Shown here: piece after piece, positions 14,837 through 23,643 of the stretch
Layout of the letters: each line of letters begins with the position of its first letter
Numbering within the stretch: the first letter of the stretch is position 1
The notes under the pieces: model-generated
Told to the model about the DNA's origin: nothing
Database searches by the model: none
What the model saw: the letters and a program-made list of their open reading frames with translations, nothing else
Translations under genes and position numbers: made by a program
Origin: Kitasatospora sp. NBC_00458
GTDB lineage: Bacteria > Actinomycetota > Actinomycetes > Streptomycetales > Streptomycetaceae
DNA length: 64,000 nt
Assembly: GCF_036013975.1 (NCBI RefSeq)
Contig: NZ_CP107904.1
Coordinates: 1,426,001 to 1,490,000 of the forward strand
Reading direction: 5' to 3'

Positions 14837-16951
14837 GTGTCCGTCCGTCTGTCGAACCTCTCCGGTGCGATGCGCCCGCTGACCGCGCTGGCGCGGCGCC
14901 GCCGGCTGCCCGACGCCGGACCGACAGGATCGACAGGATCGACGGGATCGACGGGATCGACGGGATCGACGGGGCCGGCCGGGGAGCAGGCTCCGCACGC
15001 GCCGGAGGAGGAGTCCGCCCGGGAGGAGCACGGGTCGGAGGGTTCCGCGCCGGAGGAGCCGGTGCAGCACGAGCCGGTGCAGGACGAGCCGCCGTCCCCG
15101 GCCGAACGGCTGAACCTGGCACGGTCCGCCTACGAGGACGAACTGCTCGGCTCGCTCGACGGGATCGTCCGCTGCCGCGGGCACCTGGCCGAACCGCGCC
15201 GCACCCTGCTGCCCGGTGACCGCCGGGACGGCAACCTGGCCGAGGTGGCCGGGGCGCTGCGGGAGGCCGGCATCGCGCACGGCATCGTGCCCGACCGGCA
15301 GCCGCGGCACCGGCTGGCGATCGCCCCGGGCGACCGGGACGCGGTGCTGGGGGCGCTCGCCGCCGCGTTCGCCGGCCAGGCCGTCTACGCCGAGCTCCTG
15401 GAGCACGGACGCACCCTCGGCACCGTGCTGGCGGAGCAGCTGCCCGCCGCGGTGGCCCTGCTGGAGGCCCTCCCCACCACTCCGGACGACGCCCCGGAGG
15501 GCGACCTGGACGAAGCCCGGGACGAGGCCGGACAGGACGCCGGGAGACCGGACGCCGACGGGCCGGAGACCGAGGGACCGGACGGGGCGGAACACGGCGA
15601 CGAGGGCCGAGCGGACGGCGACGGCGACGGCGACGAGTGGATATCCCCGCCGGACCGGGTCAAGGGCGTCCGCGTCTACCGGCCGGCCTCGGTCGGGAAC
15701 CTGCTCTACGGCCCCGAAGCCGGTTGCGACGTGGAGTTCTGGGACTCCGCGGCCCCCTCGCCGGGCGCGATCGCCTCGATCGACGAGACCCCGTTCGGCT
15801 GGTGGGTGCCCTCCCTCGCCGCCGACGCCACCACCACCGTCGCCGGCGTGGAGTACCCGCTGCTCGACATCTTCGCCACGGCGCTGCCCGACCAGGTCGA
15901 CTTCCCGGTCGACGCCGTGATCACCTGGGTGGACGACTCCGACCCCGCCTGGCAGGAGCGCCGGGCCGCCGCCCGGGCCCGGCTGGCCCACACCGCCGCG
16001 CCCATCGCGGCCGAGGACGGTGTGGCCGCCAGCGGCATCGCGGGCGACGCCGACCAGCGCTTCCGCAACCGTGACGAGCTCAGGTACTGCCTGCGCGCGC
16101 TCGCCTCCCACGCGCCGTGGATCCGCCGCATCTACCTGGTGACCGACGACCAGGTGCCGCACTGGCTGGACACCGACCGGCCGGGCCTGACCGTCGTGTC
16201 GCACCGCGAGCTGTTCGCCGGCACCGGTGTCGACGGGGTGTTCAACTCCCACGCCATCGAGACCCGGCTGCACCTCCTGCCCGGGCTCGCCGAGCACTTC
16301 CTCTACGTCAACGACGACGTCTTCCTCGGCCGCGCCCTGGTGCCGGAGGACTTCTTCCTCGGCAACGGCATCCCCCGGTACTTCCCCGACAACCGGATCA
16401 TCCCGCCGGGAGAGGTCGCACCGGACGACTCCGTGTACGTCTCCGCCCAGAAGAACACCCGGGCGACCCTCGCCGCGGCCGTCGGCAAGACCTACCCGCG
16501 CACCCTCAAGCACGCTCCGCACCCGCTGCTCCGCAGCGTGCTGACCGAGAGCGCCGACCGGTTCGCGGCCGAGCTGAACGGCACCGTCGGCTCCGCGTTC
16601 CGCGCGGCCTCCGACCTCGCGCCGGTCACCCTGGCCGTCCACTACGCCCACGCCACCGCGCGCACCGTGGAGGGACACCTCTACGACGGCTACTTCGTGA
16701 CCGACAGCACCGAGGACCTCGACCGGCTCGCCCAGCTCCAGGAGGAGCGCTGGGCCGACTACTTCTGCCTCGCGGACGGCACCCGCGACCTCCTCCCGCC
16801 GGAACGGCTGGAGGAGGCCGTCACCGGCTTCCTCCAGGACTACTTCCCCGTCCCCTCGCCCTTCGAGCTCCCCGAACCGGCGGCCGCCGGCGGCGGGCCC
16901 GCGGAGGCTCCCGGAGAGCCCGCGGACGGGTCCGGACCGGCGCACTCCTGA
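14837..16951 (+). CDS. Stealth-family phosphotransferase (sugar-1-phosphate transferase)
   Basis: All four Stealth conserved regions are visible: CR1 DAVITWVDDSDPAW (about residue 357), CR2 RFRNRDELRYCLRAL through IYLVTDDQVPHWL (about 408), CR3 HFLYVNDDVFLG (about 486) and CR4 HAPHPLLRSVL (about 558). These enzymes transfer hexose-1-phosphate from a nucleotide sugar to build phosphodiester-linked surface glycans. The long N-terminal part (about 350 residues) is atypical, with a Gly-Ser-Thr repeat encoded by tandem 9-base units and an acidic stretch of Gly-Asp repeats near residue 255. The GTG at 14837 is chosen for GGAG seven bases upstream; an ATG at 14870 is an alternative. It is transcribed from its own strong promoter, with an 18-base-pair terminator after the stop. 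Confidence 0.9.
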   Translation: MSVRLSNLSGAMRPLTALARRRRLPDAGPTGSTGSTGSTGSTGSTGPAGEQAPHAPEEESAREEHGSEGSAPEEPVQHEPVQDEPPSPAERLNLARSAYEDELLGSLDGIVRCRGHLAEPRRTLLPGDRRDGNLAEVAGALREAGIAHGIVPDRQPRHRLAIAPGDRDAVLGALAAAFAGQAVYAELLEHGRTLGTVLAEQLPAAVALLEALPTTPDDAPEGDLDEARDEAGQDAGRPDADGPETEGPDGAEHGDEGRADGDGDGDEWISPPDRVKGVRVYRPASVGNLLYGPEAGCDVEFWDSAAPSPGAIASIDETPFGWWVPSLAADATTTVAGVEYPLLDIFATALPDQVDFPVDAVITWVDDSDPAWQERRAAARARLAHTAAPIAAEDGVAASGIAGDADQRFRNRDELRYCLRALASHAPWIRRIYLVTDDQVPHWLDTDRPGLTVVSHRELFAGTGVDGVFNSHAIETRLHLLPGLAEHFLYVNDDVFLGRALVPEDFFLGNGIPRYFPDNRIIPPGEVAPDDSVYVSAQKNTRATLAAAVGKTYPRTLKHAPHPLLRSVLTESADRFAAELNGTVGSAFRAASDLAPVTLAVHYAHATARTVEGHLYDGYFVTDSTEDLDRLAQLQEERWADYFCLADGTRDLLPPERLEEAVTGFLQDYFPVPSPFELPEPAAAGGGPAEAPGEPADGSGPAHS
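14923..14967 (+). repeat. Five 9-base tandem repeats inside Stealth gene
   Basis: Five in-frame units (two GACAGGATC, three GACGGGATC) plus a partial sixth encode repeated Gly-Ser-Thr. Each added or lost unit changes the protein by three residues without frameshift. Confidence 0.85.
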
Positions 16952-16954
16952 CCC

Positions 16955-17006
16955 GGCGGTGCCGGGACGGGAGGGCCCGGCCCGGCCGTCCCGTCCCGGC
17001 ACCGCC
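16955..17006 (+). terminator. Terminator after Stealth gene
   Basis: Perfect 18-base-pair stem, arms 16955-16972 and 16989-17006 (GGCGGTGCCGGGACGGGA and complement), with a 16-base loop, starting 4 bases after the stop codon. It separates the Stealth gene from the PIG-L gene. Confidence 0.8.
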
Positions 17007-17197
17007 CTCGCCGCCCCCCGCTTCGAACCCCGCTTCGAACCCGCCCGAGACCTGCAGTAGTCCCGCCGCGTTCCCGTTTCCCGGTGGCACCGGCCTCCGA
17101 CGACGGGGGCAGCCCCACTCCACCGCAGTGCGATAATCCCCCCTGACAACGCCCCGGTGGCGTGCGCACACGGCGTCGACAGGGAGCGGAGTACAGG

Positions 17198-19291
17198 GTG
17201 GGGCGGGTAACGGCCGCCGCGGTGGCCTTGGCCCTCACGGCGTCGCAGGCGTGGACGGCCCCGTCCGCCCCGCGACCGTCCCCGGAGGACCCGTCACCGC
17301 CGCCCGCGCAGTCCGACGGCCGGCGGCCGGCGGTCGTCCAGATCGTCGCGCACCAGGACGACGACCTGCTGTTCATGAACCCGGACCTGTCCAACGGCAT
17401 CCGGGCCGGCTTCGACGTGACCACCGTCTACATCACCGGCGGCGCGGCCGGTGCCGGAGCGGCCTACGCCGCCCACCGGCAGGACGGCGTCCGGCTCGCC
17501 TACGCCCGGATGGCGGGCGAGGCGGCCGGGACCGGGGCCGGCGGGTGCGCCGACGACCCGGGGCCGGCCTGCTGGGACCGCGAGACGTACCGCCCGGTGC
17601 CGGGCGGTCCGGCCGCCGAACTCTTCACCCTCCGGGCCAACCGGTCGCTGCGGCTCGTCTTCCTCGGCCTCCCCGAGTACGCGGACTCGGCCTACCTGGG
17701 CGGGAACGCGCTCCGCCGGCTGTGGGAGAGCCGGAACGACGCCGCGCCCGCCGGGACACCGACCCTCGACGTCGACGGGCCCGGCACCGTCTGGCCGCAG
17801 ACCTACGACGGCGCCCGGCTCCTGGCCGTGCTGGGCGGCGTACTGGCCGACCGGCGCCCCACGCTGGTCCGGGTGCAGGACCCGGCGCCGGATCCGACGC
17901 TGTGGGACCACCACGCGGAGCACGACCACCCGGACCACATCTCCGCCGCGTGGTTCGCGGACGCCGCCGTCGACGCCTACGCGGCGGCCGGGCACCGGGT
18001 GGTGCTCGACCACTACCGCGACTACAACATCCACTCCTCCCCGGCCGTCCTCTCCTTCGCCGAGACCGCCGACAAGTACGCCACCTTCCGCACCTACGCC
18101 GAGCGGGACGCCAACATCGCCACCGGCGCCGCCTTCGCCGCCAGCCCCTACGCGAGCTGGCAGTCCCGGCAGTACCTGCGCTTCCCCCGGTCGACCCAGG
18201 CGGTGGCCGCCGACCGGACCGGCGCGCTGCACGCCTTCGTGGTGGAGAGCGGCCGGCTCCTGGAGTGGGCCGAGGACGCGGACAAGGTGTGGCGGGGGCC
18301 GGTCACGCACGAGGCGCCCGGGGGTCCGCTGGCGGCCGGCGTGACGGTGGCGCGCCACCGGGACGGCCGGCTGGAGGTGTTCGGCCAGCGCGCGGACACC
18401 GGCGAGATCGTCTCCTCCCTGTCTGACCCGGCCGGCGGGCGGACCTGGCAGCGGCACGGGAGCCCCGCCGCCGCCGCGGCTCCGGGGGCCTCCAAGCTGG
18501 TCACCCCGGCGCTCCAGGTGAGCACGCCCGTCGTGGCCGCCGACGGCGGGGGACGGCTGTGGATGTTCGTCCGGGACCGGGGCGGCGGCATCAGCACGAG
18601 GTCGCAGACCGCACCGGACGGCGCGTGGGGCGACTGGGCCGTCCTCGGGGGGAGCGGGATCCAGGGCGCGCCCACGGCCGTCGCCACCCGGGACGGCCGG
18701 ATCGAGCTGTTCGCCGTCACCGCCGGAGCGGGCTCGCGCCCGGGCGTGCTGCACTGGTCCCAGCCCGGGCCCGGCGGCGCCCTGGTCCCCGACCACGGCT
18801 TCCCCCGCATCGCCCCGGCGGGCGCCATCGGCGTGGGCAGCGGGCCCGACGGCCGTCTGACGCTGTTCTACCGGCAGGTCTCGGGCACCGACCCGCTGCC
18901 CGGGCGGGACGCGCACTCCTTCACCATGGGCCTCGTCCAGACCTCCCCGGGCGGCCCGTGGGCCCCCGCGGCCGTACCGGTCGGCGGCGGGCCCGACCAC
19001 GGCGGCAGCGGCGAGCCCGCCGTGGCGTCCCCGGACGCCGCCGACCGGCCGCGGACCGTGGTGGCCGTGCGCAACCGGGCGGGCGGGCTCAGCGTCAGCC
19101 GCCAGGACGCCGACGGCCGGTTCGGCGGCTGGACCGACCTGGGCGGCTTCGTCGTCGGGGCGCCGGCCGCGGGCGTGGACCGCGACGGCCTCACGGACCT
19201 CGTCGTGCTCGGCCCGGACGGCCGTCTCCACCACAGCCGGCAGCGGCCGGACGGCTCGTTCGGCGCGTGGCGCGCCGTCGGGGACCCCTGA
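17198..19291 (+). CDS. Secreted PIG-L deacetylase with C-terminal beta-propeller
   Basis: After a signal peptide (VTAAAVALALTASQAWTAPSA) comes a PIG-L/LmbE deacetylase domain. Its zinc-site motifs are VAHQDDDLLFMNP near residue 52 and HDHPDHISAAWF near 245. From about residue 330 the protein consists of repeated strand units such as GALHAFVVESGRLLEW, GRLWMFVRDRGGG, GRIELFAV, GRLTLFYRQ and GRLHHSRQRPDGSFG, a predicted multi-blade propeller or lectin-like fold. It would remove N-acetyl groups from an extracellular GlcNAc-type sugar, with the propeller binding glycan. The GTG at 17198 has GGAG six bases upstream; an in-frame GTG at 17162 would add 12 residues with an Arg-rich start. It follows the Stealth terminator and is probably a separate transcript. 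Confidence 0.88.
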   Translation: MGRVTAAAVALALTASQAWTAPSAPRPSPEDPSPPPAQSDGRRPAVVQIVAHQDDDLLFMNPDLSNGIRAGFDVTTVYITGGAAGAGAAYAAHRQDGVRLAYARMAGEAAGTGAGGCADDPGPACWDRETYRPVPGGPAAELFTLRANRSLRLVFLGLPEYADSAYLGGNALRRLWESRNDAAPAGTPTLDVDGPGTVWPQTYDGARLLAVLGGVLADRRPTLVRVQDPAPDPTLWDHHAEHDHPDHISAAWFADAAVDAYAAAGHRVVLDHYRDYNIHSSPAVLSFAETADKYATFRTYAERDANIATGAAFAASPYASWQSRQYLRFPRSTQAVAADRTGALHAFVVESGRLLEWAEDADKVWRGPVTHEAPGGPLAAGVTVARHRDGRLEVFGQRADTGEIVSSLSDPAGGRTWQRHGSPAAAAAPGASKLVTPALQVSTPVVAADGGGRLWMFVRDRGGGISTRSQTAPDGAWGDWAVLGGSGIQGAPTAVATRDGRIELFAVTAGAGSRPGVLHWSQPGPGGALVPDHGFPRIAPAGAIGVGSGPDGRLTLFYRQVSGTDPLPGRDAHSFTMGLVQTSPGGPWAPAAVPVGGGPDHGGSGEPAVASPDAADRPRTVVAVRNRAGGLSVSRQDADGRFGGWTDLGGFVVGAPAAGVDRDGLTDLVVLGPDGRLHHSRQRPDGSFGAWRAVGDP

Positions 19292-19435
19292 CGCCCGGCC
19301 CCGCCCCCGATCCCGATCCCGACGGCCACCCCGGCAGAACGGCCCGGCAGCCACACCCCGTGACCACACCCCCCGTACATCGGACCGGCCGGACCGGTCG
19401 GACCTCCGGGGTCCCCGGGGCCCCGCGGCGTCGCC

Positions 19436-19822
19436 TCAGGGCCTGAGCTGGATCGCCAGCGAGAGCGTGTAGCCGACCAGCGCCGCGAAGAAGCAGACCG
19501 CGGTGGTGTAGCGGACGGTGAAGGGGAGGCCGGCCAGGGCCGGGAAGAGCAGGACCGCGGTGCCCGCGGCCACGTCCGCGACATACAGGCCGCGGGGCGG
19601 CAGGACGCCCGTGCTGTGCGCCGCCCAGCCGGTGGCGACCAGGAAGCCGGTGATCAGCAGGAAGCCGGACAGCAGGCCGGATCCGATGCTGTAGAGGACG
19701 GGGTGGGGCTCGGGCGGGTCCTCGCCCGCGGGGACGGCCGGGCGCAGCCGGTGGGCGACCGCGAGGGCGGCGACGGCCACGGCCACCGCCGCGGCGGCGC
19801 TGAGCATCGGGACGGGGTTCAT
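19436..19822 (-). CDS. Hypothetical four-helix membrane protein
   Basis: The 128-residue protein is not assigned to a family. It has four hydrophobic segments: an N-terminal one (AAAAVAVAVAALAVAH), SIGSGLLSGFLLITGFLVA, VAAGTAVLLFPALAGL and TTAVCFFAALVGYTLSLA. Its start codon overlaps the stop of the upstream Pro/Ser-rich gene in an ATGA junction (19819-19822), so the two are translationally coupled and likely act together at the membrane. The next gene on the other side is the convergent PIG-L deacetylase. Confidence 0.75.
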   Translation of the reverse strand: MNPVPMLSAAAAVAVAVAALAVAHRLRPAVPAGEDPPEPHPVLYSIGSGLLSGFLLITGFLVATGWAAHSTGVLPPRGLYVADVAAGTAVLLFPALAGLPFTVRYTTAVCFFAALVGYTLSLAIQLRP

Positions 19823-20568
19823 CGGCGGCTCCGGGAGGTCGCGTGGTGGTGTCCGAGGGCCGTGGCGAGCGCGGCCGGGAGGAGCACGGTGAGCAACAGG
19901 ACGGCGGTCCAGGCGCCGGGGTCGAGGCCCGACGCCGGGGCCGCGCCCTCGGGCGGCGGGGGTGCGGCGACGACCGCGACGGTCGCGACCGGGCCGGGGG
20001 CGGGCGGCGGGGCCGAGGGCGGGGCGGGCGGCGGCGGTAGCACGGCCGGGCCGGGTGGCGGTGCCTCCGGCCGGGGTGCCGGTGGCGTCCGCACGGCCGA
20101 CGGCGAGGGGGCGGTGCTCCGGACGGGCGCGGGTGACGGCTGTGGTGCGGGCGAGGCCCGGACCGTCGCCGGAGCGGCCGGGGCCGTAGCGACCGGGGCC
20201 GCGGCCGCCGGCACCGGTGCGGGGACCGGCGCCGCCACCGGCGTCCAGGTGGGCGTCCAGGTCGGCACGGCCGTCGGCGAAGGCCCGGCGGTCGGCGACG
20301 CACCCGCCGTCGGGGACGGCGCGGACGGCGAGGGCGCAGGTGACGACGGCGAGGGCGCGGGCGGCGACGGCGACGGCGAGGGCGCGGGCGGCGACGGCGA
20401 CGGCGACGGCGACGGGCAGTGGGTCGCCGGGGCCGACGGGAACGACGGGTGCGGTGGCCAGGACGGGTGCGGCCACCACGGCCACCACGGCGGCACCGGC
20501 CCGGGAGGAGCCCCGGGAACCGGCGGCCCCACGGGCGTCGCGGCCCCCGGCCCACTGGCATAGTCCAT
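19819..20568 (-). CDS. Pro/Ser-rich C-terminally anchored protein, hypothetical
   Basis: The 249-residue protein is almost all low complexity: a Trp/Pro-rich N-terminus (PVPPWWPWWPHPSWPPHP), long Ser-Pro repeats (SPSPSPSPPAPSPSPSPPAP) and Ala/Pro stretches. It ends in one hydrophobic helix (WTAVLLLTVLLPAALATALG) followed by a basic tail (HHHATSRSRR). This looks like a tail-anchored or wall-spanning rod. Confidence is limited by composition: the opposite strand is also open, as Ser-Pro codons read backwards as Gly/Arg codons. The exact ATGA overlap with the downstream membrane gene and the terminal membrane anchor favour this strand. The start at 20568 lacks a strong ribosome-binding site. Confidence 0.6.
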   Translation of the reverse strand: MDYASGPGAATPVGPPVPGAPPGPVPPWWPWWPHPSWPPHPSFPSAPATHCPSPSPSPSPPAPSPSPSPPAPSPSSPAPSPSAPSPTAGASPTAGPSPTAVPTWTPTWTPVAAPVPAPVPAAAAPVATAPAAPATVRASPAPQPSPAPVRSTAPSPSAVRTPPAPRPEAPPPGPAVLPPPPAPPSAPPPAPGPVATVAVVAAPPPPEGAAPASGLDPGAWTAVLLLTVLLPAALATALGHHHATSRSRR

Positions 20569-20763
20569 CGCCCGATTGTCGGACCGCCCCACCGACCCCG
20601 TCAGCACCTGACGGCCGCTCACCCGCCCGGACGGCCGCCAAACCCATCCCTCCGGTGAACTCCCCGCCCCCGCACCGCGAACGAACGACCGACGCGGGAC
20701 AATCCGTGCGCCGGTTCCCACCGCTGCCCCCGACGCACCCTCGTGCCCGGTGTAAGCGCCGTG

Positions 20764-20769
20764 GCATAC
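20764..20769 (+). promoter_or_regulatory. Putative -10 box, leaderless membrane-protein gene
   Basis: CATACT, part of TGGCATACT, lies 8 bases before the GTG at 20778. No ribosome-binding site is present, consistent with a leaderless transcript. Confidence 0.4.
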
Positions 20770-20777
20770 TCCGGGGC

Positions 20778-21455
20778 GTGACGACTTCCACCCACGCGAC
20801 GAGGGCCCTGCGGGCCGCGGTGTTCACCGCGCTCGCCGTGCCGCTGTCCGCGCTGGGCCAGGTGGTCATCACCGGCCGGCCGCTGCCGGTCGTCCTGGTG
20901 GTGGCCGCGACGGCCGTCGTCTTCCTGCTCGCGGCCGCACTGGCCGGCGGGGAACGGCGGTTGCCGCACATCGCGGCCGTGATGGTCCCGGTCGAGCTGC
21001 TCCTCAACACCACCTTCAACCTGGGCCAGGCCGGCTGCGGCCCGGCCCTCACCACCGACCACCTCCCCGCCCGCGGCATGAACCTCCTGGTCTGCGGCGG
21101 CGGTTCGGTGGACGGTTCGCTGTTCTCGGGGCAGTTGGGGCACTCCGGGCCGCTGGCGCCCGCCGCCACCCAGCTGCTGCTCCTGCTGGTCCACCTGCTG
21201 ATCGCGCTGGCCGCCTCCGTCTGGTTGCGGCTGGGCGACGCCGCCCTGTCGGGCCTCGCACTGGCCCTCCGTGCGCTGCGCCAGTCGCTCGCGGCCCCGC
21301 TGCGGGTGCTCGCCCTGCTGCTGGCCCCGGTGCCGGCCAGGCCGGTGCTGCGGGTTCCGCTGCCGGTCCCGGCCCGCCACCGCCCGCGCCGCGAGGACGT
21401 GGTGCTGAGCCCGGCGCCGCGCCGCGGCCCGCCGGTCCTCGCGCCTGCCTGCTGA
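20778..21455 (+). CDS. Hypothetical integral membrane protein
   Basis: The 225-residue protein is not recognised. It has about four transmembrane segments: AVFTALAVPLSALGQVVITG, VVLVVAATAVVFLLAAAL, AAVMVPVELLLNTTFNLG and TQLLLLLVHLLIALAASVWL. A Cys-containing extracellular-type loop lies between helices 3 and 4, with one Cys in QAGCGPAL and one in LLVCGGGS. A Pro/Arg-rich cytoplasmic tail ends APAC. It lies upstream of dsbA on the same strand but 292 bases away. The loop cysteines make it a plausible client or partner of the adjacent thiol oxidases, but this is speculation. Confidence 0.7.
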   Translation: MTTSTHATRALRAAVFTALAVPLSALGQVVITGRPLPVVLVVAATAVVFLLAAALAGGERRLPHIAAVMVPVELLLNTTFNLGQAGCGPALTTDHLPARGMNLLVCGGGSVDGSLFSGQLGHSGPLAPAATQLLLLLVHLLIALAASVWLRLGDAALSGLALALRALRQSLAAPLRVLALLLAPVPARPVLRVPLPVPARHRPRREDVVLSPAPRRGPPVLAPAC

Positions 21456-21747
21456 CGGCCCGTACCAGACGCCCCGGCACGGGGCCCCGGCCCCGACGTA
21501 CCGAGCCCCGACGTACCGAGCCCTGACCCGCCGAGCCCCGTCCCGGCGGCCCGGGAAGCGTCGGCCCGGCGACCGGCGGCCCCGGCGCCGCACGGCGCCG
21601 GCCCCCCGGGGGTTCCGTCCAGGCAGCGCGCCACTCCGCCGTTCCACCGACCCCGCCCCTCCCGGCCCGTCGGCGCCCCGCGCCGGCGCCGTGCCGGGGC
21701 GGCACCCCCGCGCCTCCCGGCGCACCCCACCACGGAGTTGACCCGTC

Positions 21748-22590
21748 ATGGCCCAGTCCGACCAGAAGCCCCAGACCAAGCAGCAGTCCCGCAAGCAGGC
21801 GCAGAAGACCAGCGCCCGCGAGCGGATCCAGGAGGCCCAGCGCCAGGAGAAGCAGGCCGCGAAGCGCCGGCAGCGGATCGTCGGCGGCGTCTCGGTCGTC
21901 GTCGTGCTCGCCCTGGCCGGCGGCACCGCGCTCGCGATCAGCGCGGCCGGCGGCGACAAGTCCTCGTCCGACTCGGCGGCCGCCGAGCCCACCGCACTCG
22001 TCGTCCCGGCCAACACCTCCGGCCCGGACGGGACGGTGATCACCTACGGCAAGGCGGACGCCGCGCACACCCTTCAGGTGTTCGAGGACTTCCGCTGCCC
22101 GGTCTGCAAGAACTTCGAGGCGTCCAACGGCGACACCGTCAAGAAGCTGGCGGACGACGGCACGGTCAAGGTCGAGTACCACCTGGCCGCGTTCCTGGAC
22201 AAGAACCTCGGCGGCAAGGGCTCGCGCACCGCGCTGGCCGCGATCGGCGCCGCGGTGAACGAGGGCGTCGACAAGTTCAAGGCGTACCACGACGTGCTGT
22301 ACGCCAACCAGCCCGACGAGCGCGAGGACGCCTTCGGCGACGTCAACCACCTCCTCGAACTGGCCGACAAGGTGCCGGGGCTGAAGACGGACGCGTTCGT
22401 CAAGGCGGTGAAGGACCGGACGTACGCGCCGTGGGCGAAGAAGGTCGCGGACGCCTTCAACGACAGCGGCGTGACCGGCACCCCGACCGCGAAGGTGGAC
22501 GGCAAGCCGCTGACCCTGTTCAGCGGCAACCGCGGAGTGACGCCCGAGCAGTTCACCACCCAGGTGAAGCAGGCCGCGGGCTTGCAGTGA
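21748..22590 (+). CDS. DsbA-family thiol oxidoreductase, membrane anchored
   Basis: A highly charged Lys/Gln/Arg-rich cytoplasmic N-terminus (residues 1-43) precedes one membrane helix (IVGGVSVVVVLALAGGTALA). The extracytoplasmic thioredoxin-fold domain has the active site FEDFRCPVCKNFE and a cis-Pro loop GVTGTPTAKVDG. This is the common actinobacterial DsbA-like layout. It should introduce or shuffle disulfides in exported proteins. The next gene, a VKOR homologue 65 bases downstream on the same strand, would reoxidise it using quinone, so the two form a functional operon. The ATG at 21748 lacks a clear GGAGG (GGAG lies at 21733-21736). Confidence 0.92.
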   Translation: MAQSDQKPQTKQQSRKQAQKTSARERIQEAQRQEKQAAKRRQRIVGGVSVVVVLALAGGTALAISAAGGDKSSSDSAAAEPTALVVPANTSGPDGTVITYGKADAAHTLQVFEDFRCPVCKNFEASNGDTVKKLADDGTVKVEYHLAAFLDKNLGGKGSRTALAAIGAAVNEGVDKFKAYHDVLYANQPDEREDAFGDVNHLLELADKVPGLKTDAFVKAVKDRTYAPWAKKVADAFNDSGVTGTPTAKVDGKPLTLFSGNRGVTPEQFTTQVKQAAGLQ

Positions 22591-22655
22591 GCACCACCGG
22601 CCCGGCCGATCTCCCGGCCGGGCCGGCCCCCTCCCAGCCACCGGAGTGCTCTGCC

Positions 22656-23327
22656 ATGACCGCCCCGACCGCCGTGCCCCGCTCCTCCCGCTCCGCCTCC
22701 GCCCAAGCCGCCGACCCCGCCCCGCCGGGCCGGGCGACGATCGGCGCGGGCCGGGCGTTCTCGCTGCTCGTCCTCCTCGGCGGACTGGTCGGGCTGGCCG
22801 CCTCGGCCGTCCTGACCTTCGACAAGCTCCGCATCCTTGAGGACCCGTCCTACATCCCCAGCTGCAACATCAACCCGGTGATCAGCTGCGGGTCGGTGAT
22901 GCGAACCGAGCAGGCCGAGGTGTTCGGCTTCCCGAACCCCCTGCTCGGGCTGGCCGCGTTCGGCGCACTGGCGGCGATCGGCGCCGGGCTGCTGGCCGGG
23001 GCCGCGTACCGGCGCTGGTTCTGGCTGGGCCTGCAGGCCGGCACGGTACTCGGACTCGGCTTCGTGCACTGGCTGATCGACCAGGCGCTGTACGACATCG
23101 GCGCGCTCTGCCCGTACTGCATGGTGGTCTGGGCGACGGTGGTGCCGCTGTTCTGGTACACGACGCTGCACAACCTGCGCTCCGGGGTGATACCCGTCGG
23201 ACCCCGGTTCCAGGTGGTCGTCCGGGAGGCCGCCCGCTACCACTGGGCGGTTCCGGTGCTCTGGGCCGCGGTGATCGGCCTGCTGATCCTCAACCGGTTC
23301 TGGTACTACTGGTCCACCCTGATCTGA
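22656..23327 (+). CDS. Vitamin K epoxide reductase (VKOR) family protein
   Basis: The four-to-five-helix membrane protein has both VKOR cysteine pairs: the loop pair in PSCNINPVISCGSVM and the quinone-proximal CPYC in IGALCPYCMVVWATV. VKOR family members transfer electrons from DsbA-type partners to menaquinone, the actinobacterial replacement for DsbB. The ATG at 22656 has GGAG nine bases upstream. An in-frame GTG at 22587 overlaps the dsbA stop (GTGA), so translational coupling from an N-terminally extended form is possible. Length 223 residues fits the family. A 13-base-pair terminator at 23357 closes the dsbA-VKOR unit. Confidence 0.92.
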   Translation: MTAPTAVPRSSRSASAQAADPAPPGRATIGAGRAFSLLVLLGGLVGLAASAVLTFDKLRILEDPSYIPSCNINPVISCGSVMRTEQAEVFGFPNPLLGLAAFGALAAIGAGLLAGAAYRRWFWLGLQAGTVLGLGFVHWLIDQALYDIGALCPYCMVVWATVVPLFWYTTLHNLRSGVIPVGPRFQVVVREAARYHWAVPVLWAAVIGLLILNRFWYYWSTLI

Positions 23328-23356
23328 CGGTCCGTCACCTCCTGACTCCACGTCAA

Positions 23357-23397
23357 CCACCCTTCCGGGAGCGCCGTCCCCGACCCCGGAAGGGTGG
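23357..23397 (+). terminator. Terminator after the dsbA-VKOR unit
   Basis: Perfect 13-base-pair hairpin, arms 23357-23369 (CCACCCTTCCGGG) and 23385-23397, with a 15-base loop, 29 bases after the VKOR stop. It separates that unit from the RiPP locus. The remaining 246 bases up to 23643 should carry the RiPP promoter; no clear -35/-10 pair could be picked. Confidence 0.75.
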
Positions 23398-23643
23398 GTC
23401 CGACACCGCTCCGGCCCCGCTGCTCCGCCCGGACTGCGTCCGCCCCGGCCGTCACCTGCACGGGCGAACATCCCGCGCGGCCCGCCGGTCCGGCCCGGAG
23501 GATGGGGAGCGGCCCCTCGCCCGTGGCGGTGCCCTTCCCGGGGCACCGGCCTCCCGGGGCGGGGCCGTTCGGCCGACGGCCGGGCCCGGGTCCCGACCAC
23601 CCGGCGACCCCGGCCGTCCCCAGCCTCCCCAGGAGAGAACACC

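Noticed and set aside
19616-20563. 315-residue plus-strand frame opposite the Pro/Ser-rich gene
   Set aside because: Its Gly/Asp/Ala repeats are the mirror of Ser/Pro codons. The minus strand has an ATGA-coupled neighbour and a membrane anchor, so that strand is preferred.
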